Positions 1 to 6,400 of a stretch of DNA of 9,960 nt are shown here, one piece after another. Below the pieces are notes generated by a model. The model was not told where the DNA came from. It did no database searches and saw only the letters and a program-made list of their open reading frames with translations. Within the stretch, counting starts at the first letter, position 1. Each line of letters begins with the position of its first letter. This stretch comes from Planctomycetota bacterium (GTDB taxonomy: Bacteria; Planctomycetota; Phycisphaerae; Sedimentisphaerales; Anaerobacaceae). Location of the stretch: assembly GCA_013202635.1 (NCBI GenBank), contig JABMRO010000413.1:1-9960 (forward strand). The letters run 5' to 3'. The position numbers were made by a program, and so were the translations under genes.

Positions 1-635
1 GTATAATATATTACAGCACCTTTGGTTTCAGTGGCGAGAGTTACAGAGAAAGGCGCATCGTAGAAGCCATGCTCATGGCTGCATTTTACCTCATCAATAA
101 AACCCTGATACACACTGATATTTTCACTCGAGGGACTGGGGGAACTAAAGAACTTCCAGTTGTCAGCGGCATCGGGGTAGCGGCCAAAGGAAATATCAGC
201 AGCCTGCTCACCAAAGACAACACTATCAATTAAAGTACTTCCATCGTAGTCAAACAAAGCAATCTGCTCACCACCTGCATCGAGTTTGAAATTGGCATGG
301 AGCCCGGAATATGCAGTATCATTGTCGGCCCATATTAATAAATAGCCATGTGGAGGTATAGTAGTGAGAGCTGGAATACCACCGGGGATTCGCCACCTGG
401 CCGGGGCGGACAGGTCATCCGTCAGGTAAAAACCACCTATATCAATAGCAACAGAGCCATAATTGTAGATTTCAATCCAGTCATCATACTGGCCCTGAGG
501 GTCCTGGGCGGAACTGCTATTAGAAGCCAGGAACTCGTTGATGACCAAAGGTAGCTGGGCACTATAGACCCTTTCAGCCGGTATGACGCCTGACAATAAT
601 AAATGTAATGCAAAGATAAGCAACAGCTTGTTCAT
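1..635 (-). CDS. Lamin-tail-domain (LTD) secreted protein with CHB_HEX-like segment, 3' end outside window
   Basis: My translation of the minus strand from the ATG at 633-635 gives 211 residues with no stop before the window edge. Residues 1-26 form a signal peptide (MNKLLLIFALHLLLSG core, likely cut after VYSA). Residues 28-142 match the lamin tail domain, an immunoglobulin-like beta fold common in secreted planctomycete proteins: the LVINEFLASN opening, DDWIEIYN, GGFYLTDD, a PPHGYLLIWAD strand, and DGSTLIDSVVFGEQ. Residues 190-211 (GFYDAPFSVTLATET, then AVIYY) match the start of the Fn3-like CHB_HEX_C domain that often follows LTDs. The rest, probably a large exported or surface protein, lies outside the window. 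No catalytic domain is visible. The nearest purine-rich SD-like stretch is about 20 nt upstream, so the exact start is less certain than the frame. An extended -10 promoter lies about 100 bp upstream. Confidence 0.88.
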   Translation of the reverse strand, partial: MNKLLLIFALHLLLSGVIPAERVYSAQLPLVINEFLASNSSSAQDPQGQYDDWIEIYNYGSVAIDIGGFYLTDDLSAPARWRIPGGIPALTTIPPHGYLLIWADNDTAYSGLHANFKLDAGGEQIALFDYDGSTLIDSVVFGEQAADISFGRYPDAADNWKFFSSPSPSSENISVYQGFIDEVKCSHEHGFYDAPFSVTLATETKGAVIYY

Positions 636-735
636 AGTATCAAGGATTTTTATATCCCCTCTCCTCACCTGTTTACAGTTATTCGGTGCAGTTCAACTAA
701 AGGGCCCTTCGAGGACACAAGTAAGTGAACAACTC

Positions 736-751
736 TGCTATAATTATAGCA
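736..751. promoter_or_regulatory. Perfect 16-bp palindrome with an extended -10 on both strands
   Basis: TGCTATAATTATAGCA reads identically on both strands. The plus strand carries TGC-TATAAT (-10 at 739-744), which could drive the Tat-signal gene at 902 with a leader of about 150 nt. No good plus-strand -35 lies at the right distance, so that direction would rely on the extended -10. The minus strand has the full promoter listed separately. The symmetry could also make this an operator for a dimeric regulator; sequence alone cannot separate the two readings. Confidence 0.5.
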
Positions 752-771
752 TCAATTATAAAGTGAATCAA
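743..771 (-). promoter_or_regulatory. Predicted sigma70-type promoter for the LTD gene
   Basis: On the minus strand, TTGATT (766-771) is followed after 17 bp by a perfect TATAAT (743-748). A TGC just upstream of that hexamer (749-751) makes it an extended -10. Transcription should start near 736, leaving a leader of about 100 nt before the ATG at 635. The -10 lies in the right half of a perfect palindrome that offers the same extended -10 to the opposite strand. Confidence 0.6.
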
Positions 772-901
772 GGCCGAAATCGTCACATCTTGAGAATTAT
801 CCCTGCGCTTCGGCAATTATATAGTGGACAAAAAAGAGAAGATTACATAAAATATTCATGCAAAAAATGGTTGATCAAAGAAAATAACAAAGAGGTGAAT
901 C

Positions 902-1861
902 ATGTCAGGAAATCTAAATCGACGCAATTTTTTGAAGAAATCCGCGGCCGTATCTACCGGTGCAGCGTTAGCCTTAAGTTTTGAAGAGAAGGCCTTATTA
1001 GCAGCGATGACAAACAAGCCGACCCCGAGAATGCCGAGAGGTTCTATAAAAGGTTTACCGATGGGTAAAATCGGTAAAGTTAAAATCAGCAGAATGTTCG
1101 CAGGCGGAAATCTTATCAGCGGATTCGCCCACAGCAGAGACCTGATATACGTATCTTCCCTGCTGAGAAAATATTTCACCGACAATAAAGTGATGGAAAC
1201 TTTCGAGATATGTGAAGAATGTGGAATCAATACCGCGATATTGCGGCTCGATGAGCACTGCATAAGGATTATGAACAAATACTGGAATAACAGAGGCGGC
1301 AAACTACAGTGGATAGCTCAAGTGAAAATGACATCAGATGATCCGACAGGCGAGGCGAAAGCGGCCATCGATAACGGAGCTATCGGAGCTTATGTTCACG
1401 GCGGCGTTGCGGACACATTTGTCGAGAAAGGCCGGGTGGACCTTCTCGGAAAAGCAGTCGAATTCATCAAGAAAAACGGCGCCATTGCAGGCATTGGAGG
1501 TCACAATGTAGAAGTGCCTATGGCGTGTGAAGAAGCGTCAATAGACGTCGATTTTTATATGAAAACCCTCCACAGCAGTGATTACTGGTCCTTCACCAAG
1601 CAAAGAGTTAAGGATAACGTCTGGTCGGCTAATCCGGAAAAAACCATCGAGTTTATGAGAAAAGTGGACAAGCCCTGGATAGCTTATAAGGTCATGGCTG
1701 CAGGAGCAATACAACCCAGAGATGGTTTTAAGTATGCCTTTGAAAACGGGGCGGATTTCATCTGTGCAGGGATGTTTGATTTTCAGGTCAGAGAAGATGT
1801 TATCATTGCCAAAGATATTTTATCAGGCAAAGTAAACAGGCAGCGTCCCTGGAGGGGATAA
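902..1861 (+). CDS. Tat-exported aldo/keto-reductase-like TIM-barrel protein
   Basis: This 319-residue protein starts with a twin-arginine signal (N6-R7-R8-N9-F10-L11-K12, then a hydrophobic stretch to about residue 26), so it is likely exported folded. From about residue 52 it follows the aldo/keto reductase pattern: a GKIGKVKISRMFAGGN entry strand, ECGIN after the first helices, WIAQVK with K142, AYVHGG with H166, and NGAIAGIGGHN near residues 192-202, which mirrors the 'GKIRAIGVSxHN' region of bacterial AKRs. The usual DxxxY catalytic segment after GIN is not recognisable (the sequence reads GINTAILRLDEH), so reductase activity is doubtful. Lys and His of the tetrad may remain. A good SD (AGAGGTG, 891-897) supports the start, and the stop is a tandem TAATAA. 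It converges with a sugar-isomerase-like gene 52 bp away. The fold call is fairly sure; substrate and reaction are unknown. Confidence 0.82.
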   Translation: MSGNLNRRNFLKKSAAVSTGAALALSFEEKALLAAMTNKPTPRMPRGSIKGLPMGKIGKVKISRMFAGGNLISGFAHSRDLIYVSSLLRKYFTDNKVMETFEICEECGINTAILRLDEHCIRIMNKYWNNRGGKLQWIAQVKMTSDDPTGEAKAAIDNGAIGAYVHGGVADTFVEKGRVDLLGKAVEFIKKNGAIAGIGGHNVEVPMACEEASIDVDFYMKTLHSSDYWSFTKQRVKDNVWSANPEKTIEFMRKVDKPWIAYKVMAAGAIQPRDGFKYAFENGADFICAGMFDFQVREDVIIAKDILSGKVNRQRPWRG

Positions 1862-1913
1862 TAACCAACAATCTGAAAAATGAACCGGCGTCAGGGGCTT
1901 ATCGTCTCTTATT

Positions 1914-2909
1914 TCACTGGAACTTTTTCATATATTCGAGAAATTTCTTTGCAGTTCTGTCCAGATTTTCGATGTCACCCCCGCCATCCAATACCTCACA
2001 CATCTCGTACGTGACATATCCCTGATAGCCGATTTCCCTAAGCGTATCGAAAAATGTTTCGTAATCAATAATGCCTTCTCCTATCGGGACGGCTCGAATT
2101 AACGTCTCCTGCTGCATATAATTCGTTAAAGAGCTGTCATAATGATACCGAGGCAGGCGCACATAATCGGCTGCGGTGGTATGGACTATAAAGGGTTTCA
2201 TCTTCCAAATGGCGGCTCTAATTTCTTCGGAACTCAAACCTTCGAGGGTTGGAGACCACGCATCAAAAGCAGCTTTGACATTGGGCAGGTTGACTTCGCT
2301 GAGAAGCCAGTACATCATATCGTGGTGAACTGCGATATCGTGATGATTCTGCACGGCAAGGGTAACGCCATACTCAGCAGCTTTGCCGCCGGCGAGTTTT
2401 AATCCTTCAACCACCTGAGCATATTGTTTGTCAAAAGGAATGCCGGGACGTTCGTACCCGGTAAAAATTCGCACCATATCGGTACCCAAATCCCGCGCCA
2501 ATCTGGCCAGCTCTCCAACATAACAGGCCTGAATTTCCACATTAGGAATACCGACTTTATCAATACCCGCTGTAAAATCCGTATAGCCGGCCAGGCAGAC
2601 CAATTCAAGACCAAGCTTTTCTATCTTTTGTCGCAGGGCCTTTCGAGCCTTCGCATCATAATCTAAAAGAGATACGTGAGGCCGCTTTGAGACCAACATC
2701 ACTCCGTCAAATCCAAGCCGCTTGGCTTTATTTAAAAATTCGTCAACACTCAGTCTGGCCTGTCCGCGCCAAAAACCGGCATAACTGACAGAATGCAGAC
2801 ACGTCTTAACCTTAAAATCTTTCAGATTTCCTGTTGGGGTGATTTTTGGAAACGCTCCTCGAGAAAAGAGTAATAATACAATTATTATAACAAAACAAAA
2901 CTTGCGCAT
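1914..2909 (-). CDS. Secreted sugar phosphate isomerase/epimerase-like protein (xylose-isomerase-like TIM barrel)
   Basis: This 331-residue protein has a hydrophobic N-terminal signal or anchor (residues 4-16, FVIIIVLLLF core) and then a xylose-isomerase-like/AP-endonuclease-2 TIM barrel. Visible landmarks are KAKRLGFDGVML (about 61-72), LARLARDLGTDMVRIFTG (134-151), GVTLAVQNHHDIAVHH (181-196), VKAAFDAWSP (211-220), VHTTAADY (242-249) and YVTYEMCE (298-305). By family analogy, metal and substrate ligands would be H189/H190, D216, H243 and E302. The position usually held by a metal-binding Glu in 'LAIEN' is Q187; as I recall, QNHHDI also occurs in relatives, so this may be a subfamily trait. 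A strong SD (AGGAG, 2917-2921, 7 nt before the ATG) fixes the start. The gene lies 117 bp downstream of the kinase on the same strand, with its own candidate promoter. Export plus this fold suggests work on an extracytoplasmic sugar or cyclitol derivative; the substrate cannot be read from the sequence. Confidence 0.85.
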   Translation of the reverse strand: MRKFCFVIIIVLLLFSRGAFPKITPTGNLKDFKVKTCLHSVSYAGFWRGQARLSVDEFLNKAKRLGFDGVMLVSKRPHVSLLDYDAKARKALRQKIEKLGLELVCLAGYTDFTAGIDKVGIPNVEIQACYVGELARLARDLGTDMVRIFTGYERPGIPFDKQYAQVVEGLKLAGGKAAEYGVTLAVQNHHDIAVHHDMMYWLLSEVNLPNVKAAFDAWSPTLEGLSSEEIRAAIWKMKPFIVHTTAADYVRLPRYHYDSSLTNYMQQETLIRAVPIGEGIIDYETFFDTLREIGYQGYVTYEMCEVLDGGGDIENLDRTAKKFLEYMKKFQ

Positions 2910-2989
2910 GGTTAATCTCCTCTCAACTCAATAAATTTACTTTTTTCAGGCGGCTGACTTTTTCGCATCGACCATCTGACAATTTCCAC

Positions 2990-3017
2990 ATTATATAATA
3001 ACTAAAACCAAGCACAA
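2990..3017 (-). promoter_or_regulatory. Candidate promoter for the sugar-isomerase-like gene
   Basis: On the minus strand, a perfect TATAAT (2990-2995) lies within the palindrome ATTATATAAT (2990-2999). Sixteen bp upstream is a weak -35, TTGTGC (3012-3017). The start would be near 2983, giving a leader of about 74 nt. The good -10 and the 117-bp gap suggest independent transcription of the downstream gene rather than pure read-through from the kinase. The -35 is poor. Confidence 0.35.
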
Positions 3018-3026
3018 ATGAAAGCA

Positions 3027-5813
3027 TTATTGGTCCTTTTTCATGGGTACGAGTCGTTTCAGCTCATCAAACCAATTCAGCACAACATTTATTCCGAGAG
3101 GTGTAGATTCTTTTGTTTCCCGGATCATGAGGAACCGCCCATCAGGTGCAACGTCATAATTTTGTAAACTTGCAGTGGACAGATACCGTCCTTCGAACAA
3201 TTCAATATGCCCGGTCACTCTGAACTGAGATTCGGTCTCAACGGCAGCGGCCATCATCTTAATACCGTTACGGTAAAATAACTCCTTACCGTCCCGTGAC
3301 CACATGGGCTGCTGACCGCCTGAGGTCGAAACCGGGACCTTTGGCCCAGGGCCGGGATACGGCTCTACATAAACCTCCCACCTTCCGGACTCATCCGAGT
3401 TGTAGGCCACCCATTGGCCGCTGGGTGACCACACTGCTTCTCTCTGATTAATGTCCCTCTGAATGTAAGGCTGCTGAGAATGCTCCTGGTTCTGTTTTAG
3501 TCGGACTACCCAGATGTCCTGGTCCAGCCCTGGATGCTTCGGGTCAGACCTGGCAAATAAAAATTCCTTACCACCGGGGGAACAGGAGGTCATTGCTCCC
3601 ACAGATTGTTCGAGCGTTGTGAGCAGCTCTGCTGAACCGCTGCCCGTTAAGCTCTGCCTGAATAGTTGCGGCTTTTCAGTCCGATAAGAACTGAACAGCA
3701 AAAACTTACCGTCAAGCACCCAAAACGGTAATGCACTGGAGCCATCAGATGTAAGCGGGTTTAGCGTATGACGCATCAGGTCGTATATCCAAATATCCTC
3801 ATTATCTCCATCCTGTATAGTAAAAGCCGCCTGTTTTCCATCCGGTGAAATCCTGACATTAATATACCCGCGTGGAGTTGCTCCCTGCAAGGGTTTGGCC
3901 TGCCCCTGTCTGTCAACCCAGACAGGGCTAAGTTCTGTGCTGCGAGCTTTAACCGGGATATAGGCGAGGGAACCTTCCGGTGAAACGGCGAACTGCGCCG
4001 ACCAGCTGTACGGGGTCATAATGCCTGAAATGACAGGAATATGAGGACCAATTATCTTCAGTTGCTTAATATCAAAACGCGCTGCATATAAGGTCTCATT
4101 ACGACCATAAATTAAGTGACCTGTGGGAATATACTGCGCATAAGACCCACCTTTAAATATGGAGCAGCGTTTGTTTGTCTGAAGCGAATAAACCTCGATC
4201 TGATGGGCATCAAATCCCTGGCCAATGTTAGTAAACAGCACAGCCTTACCTCCGGGCAGGATTTGCGGCCAGAAATGTCCATATTCACCGAGATTCGGGT
4301 CGTTGATTGTCAATCTCTCCTTTTTCTCTCCGGAGGCAGAAATCCGCCACAGGCCGCTCTCATCGGCTGAACCTCCGGCAGGCGTAAAAATTATGTTATC
4401 ATCGGCACCCCAGCTTCCGCCGCGAAATTGCAGGCACTCACATAAGACGATAGGCTCACCGCCCTTGACAGATACTTTCTTGAGCTTTCTCTGGAAATGA
4501 TCGACATAGCCCAGCCACTGGCCATCGGGCGAGAAGAAAGGACTGATTGCGCCTTCTGTGCCCGGCAGCGGTCTTGCCTCGAATTTGTCCAGCTCGCGCA
4601 CATAGATTTTTCTCCTGCCGTCGCTACCTTCCTCAACGTAAGCAAGGCACTGCCCATCAGGAGAAAAGGCCAGGGCATGGTGCCACAGGGCCTCTATAGC
4701 AAGGGTCGTTTGGGGACTAATGGCAAAACTTCTTACCGGCTGTTTTTGCAGTGAACCCGGATGCAAACAACTCCAGATAGCCAGAGCACCCATAATAATC
4801 CCAAGAAAGATACAAACCGTGCCAACTACCTTCAGTTTCTTTCCACCGGTCGGACGTATGATTTCGAAGGAAGTAGTAGTCATCGGAGGGGCGGTCGCAG
4901 GAAGGTTTAAGGTTTCATTTATTTCAATTGCGGCGTCCGCGATATCATGAAGGCGCCGATGCGGGTCCTTTTCGAGACAGCGACGCATCAAAACGACGAT
5001 ATTGGCCGGTGTGTTATGCGGCAGTTCCTTCCAGTCAGGCTCTTTGTGCAAAATATTAGCCAGCATATCTGATACAGACTCGCCTTCGAATGGAACTTCA
5101 CCTGTCAGCATTTCAAACAGCACGCAGGAAAATGACCAGATATCGCTGCGCTTATCGATTTGTTTACCCCTTGCCTGCTCAGGACTCATATAGGCCGGTG
5201 TCCCTAAAACACGGCCGGGCTCGGTGACGGTTGTTTGCCGGCCAAGAAATTCATCGCCAACCGACTTGGCCAGGCCGAAGTCAAGAACCTTAACTTTACC
5301 TTCCGGTGTTATCTTGATATTGCCGGGTTTGAGGTCGCGGTGGATAACACCATGTTCATGTGCCGCCGCTAAGGCTTCTGCTATCTGCAGGGCTATAGCT
5401 AACACCTCTTCCAGTCTGAGCTCACTTTTCGCTATCAATTCCGCCAACGTCTTGCCGGGAACGTATTCAAGAACAAGATAGCTGACGCCTTCGACCTCTT
5501 CCAGTTCCTCGTAGATAGCAGCGATGTTCGGGTGATTCAACGACGCCAGTACTCGGGCTTCCCGCTGCCATCGCTTTTGAACCTTAGAATTACTCATCAC
5601 CTCGGCAGGCAGGCTTTTGATGGCAACCGGACGGTCGAGTTTGGTATCGTGTGCAAGGTAAACCACCCCCACCGCCCCGCGACCCAACTCCCGCTCGATC
5701 CGGAACGGACCTATCCGCCCTCCCGGGGCTGCTGCTGAGCTGTCAAAAGAATGTGTAGGGCCGACTCTCTTGTCATTGGACTCCTTACCATTTTTCTTTT
5801 CTGTGTTGCTCAT
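3027..5813 (-). CDS. Membrane Ser/Thr protein kinase with C-terminal TolB/WD40-like beta-propeller
   Basis: Numbered from the ATG at 5811-5813 (928 residues), a Hanks-type kinase domain spans about 35-305. It has the glycine loop GRGAVG (44-49), K66 in VAIK, HRDLKPGN with D160 and N165, DFG at 178-180, a Thr-rich activation segment (T194, T195, T197) and SPE at 210-212, so all catalytic residues are present. A short linker leads to one membrane helix (about 328-350). The C-terminal part, about 550 residues, has repeated PD40/TolB-like blades, for example SPDGQCLAYV, SPDGQWLGYV, SPDGKQAAF, SPSGQWVAYN, SRDGKELFYR and APDGRFLMI. The propeller should face the periplasm as a sensor or scaffold. 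A TTG two codons upstream (5819) keeps the frame open, but GAGG sits 7 nt before the ATG and only 1 nt before the TTG, so the ATG is preferred. A divergent FHA gene suggests a phosphothreonine reader for this kinase. Confidence 0.93.
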   Translation of the reverse strand: MSNTEKKNGKESNDKRVGPTHSFDSSAAAPGGRIGPFRIERELGRGAVGVVYLAHDTKLDRPVAIKSLPAEVMSNSKVQKRWQREARVLASLNHPNIAAIYEELEEVEGVSYLVLEYVPGKTLAELIAKSELRLEEVLAIALQIAEALAAAHEHGVIHRDLKPGNIKITPEGKVKVLDFGLAKSVGDEFLGRQTTVTEPGRVLGTPAYMSPEQARGKQIDKRSDIWSFSCVLFEMLTGEVPFEGESVSDMLANILHKEPDWKELPHNTPANIVVLMRRCLEKDPHRRLHDIADAAIEINETLNLPATAPPMTTTSFEIIRPTGGKKLKVVGTVCIFLGIIMGALAIWSCLHPGSLQKQPVRSFAISPQTTLAIEALWHHALAFSPDGQCLAYVEEGSDGRRKIYVRELDKFEARPLPGTEGAISPFFSPDGQWLGYVDHFQRKLKKVSVKGGEPIVLCECLQFRGGSWGADDNIIFTPAGGSADESGLWRISASGEKKERLTINDPNLGEYGHFWPQILPGGKAVLFTNIGQGFDAHQIEVYSLQTNKRCSIFKGGSYAQYIPTGHLIYGRNETLYAARFDIKQLKIIGPHIPVISGIMTPYSWSAQFAVSPEGSLAYIPVKARSTELSPVWVDRQGQAKPLQGATPRGYINVRISPDGKQAAFTIQDGDNEDIWIYDLMRHTLNPLTSDGSSALPFWVLDGKFLLFSSYRTEKPQLFRQSLTGSGSAELLTTLEQSVGAMTSCSPGGKEFLFARSDPKHPGLDQDIWVVRLKQNQEHSQQPYIQRDINQREAVWSPSGQWVAYNSDESGRWEVYVEPYPGPGPKVPVSTSGGQQPMWSRDGKELFYRNGIKMMAAAVETESQFRVTGHIELFEGRYLSTASLQNYDVAPDGRFLMIRETKESTPLGINVVLNWFDELKRLVPMKKDQ

Positions 5814-5892
5814 TAGCAAGCCTCACTGCAAATGTATAATGTCTTCACAACTTTACCGAAAAAGGCTTATGCAAAATGGTAAAACTTCGAAA

Positions 5893-5915
5893 CAAGACCC
5901 CAAAAAAAGGTCTTG
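5893..5915. repeat. 7-bp inverted repeat in the kinase/FHA divergent region
   Basis: CAAGACC (5893-5899) and GGTCTTG (5909-5915) are perfect inverted copies around a 9-nt A-rich centre. The right arm overlaps the first three bases of the predicted FHA -35 (TTGACT, 5913-5918). In the kinase transcript the repeat would form a stem-loop with a U-rich loop close to the 5' end. It could be an operator, an mRNA 5' structure, or both. It lacks the U-tract after the stem that an intrinsic terminator needs. Confidence 0.5.
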
Positions 5916-5941
5916 ACTATACCGTGCATGGCTAATACTAT
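5913..5941 (+). promoter_or_regulatory. Predicted sigma70-type promoter for the FHA gene
   Basis: TTGACT (5913-5918) is followed after 17 bp by TACTAT (5936-5941). The start would be near 5948, with a leader of about 72 nt. The same two hexamers with the same spacing occur upstream of murA (8611-8639), which makes a chance match less likely. Confidence 0.5.
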
Positions 5942-5965
5942 ATTACACAATTCATATTACGTCAA
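5937..5965 (-). promoter_or_regulatory. Predicted sigma70-type promoter for the kinase gene
   Basis: On the minus strand, TTGACG (5960-5965) is followed after exactly 17 bp by TATAGT (5937-5942). Each hexamer matches consensus at 5 of 6 positions. The start would be near 5930, giving a leader of about 117 nt to the ATG at 5813 that includes the inverted repeat at 5893-5915. The -10 overlaps the predicted -10 of the FHA gene on the other strand by five bases. Confidence 0.55.
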
Positions 5966-6019
5966 GGCGACTGTGGATTCTGCTACTGCATATGTAAATG
6001 TTTATCTCAAGGAGTTGCG

Positions 6020-6391
6020 ATGGCTTCTATCATTATAATGACAGGACCTAAAAAAGGTGACTATTATCCCCTCGGTCATCGGACTAATGTGATAGGCCGG
6101 GATGAGGCCCTTTTGATACAAATTCTCGATGAGCACGTTTCGCGTAAGCACATGCAGATTTGTTTCGATAAAGACAAGGGGCAGTATTTCGCGCTCGACA
6201 TGAAGAGCAAGCACGGTGTATTTATCAACGGCGGCAAAATCAATAATGAGACCGCTTTAGCCGACGGCGACCAAATTTATATCGGCCAAACCGACCTGTT
6301 GTTCACAGAAAAAGACTTCGCCGACAGTGAAAGTGCGCTGTCCCACTTCAAGAAAGTCGGCGAGCGATTCCGTCCCACAATGATTGATTGA
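6020..6391 (+). CDS. Small FHA-domain protein, likely phosphothreonine reader
   Basis: This 123-residue protein is almost entirely one forkhead-associated domain, a fold that binds phosphothreonine peptides. The conserved points are G26-R27 (VIGRDEA), S41-R42 and H44 (VSRKHM), a GVFING turn with N70-G71 in place of the common GTFVNG, and a closing LADGDQIYIGQTDLLF strand pair. An acidic then basic tail (about 97-123) ends in RFRPTMID; Thr120 is a possible phosphosite, which is only inference. There is no signal peptide or membrane segment, so it is cytoplasmic. A strong SD (AAGGAG, 6009-6014) lies 5 nt before the ATG. It is divergent from the Ser/Thr kinase, whose kinase domain would also be cytoplasmic, so the two are natural partners. 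Its stop lies 9 bp from the end of the convergent AsmA-like gene. Confidence 0.92.
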   Translation: MASIIIMTGPKKGDYYPLGHRTNVIGRDEALLIQILDEHVSRKHMQICFDKDKGQYFALDMKSKHGVFINGGKINNETALADGDQIYIGQTDLLFTEKDFADSESALSHFKKVGERFRPTMID

Positions 6392-6400
6392 GTTATGAAA

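Noticed and set aside
583..984. Open plus-strand frame of 133 codons across the divergent intergenic region
   Set aside because: It overlaps the LTD gene start, the palindromic promoter and the start of the Tat-signal gene in another frame. It has no SD and no recognisable protein pattern.
856..1302. 148-codon minus-strand frame opposite the Tat-signal gene
   Set aside because: The plus-strand gene has a Tat signal, an SD and a barrel pattern; the antisense reading has none of these.
1862..1913. Possible bidirectional terminator between the two convergent TIM-barrel genes
   Set aside because: No stem of useful length with a T-tract is visible on either strand.
2947..2965. TCAG...CTGA stem flanked by T-runs upstream of the isomerase-like gene
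   Set aside because: The stem is only four base pairs, too weak to call a terminator of the kinase transcript.
5814..5819. TTG at 5819 as the kinase start
   Set aside because: The GAGG Shine-Dalgarno is 7 nt from the ATG at 5813 but only 1 nt from the TTG, so the ATG fits better.
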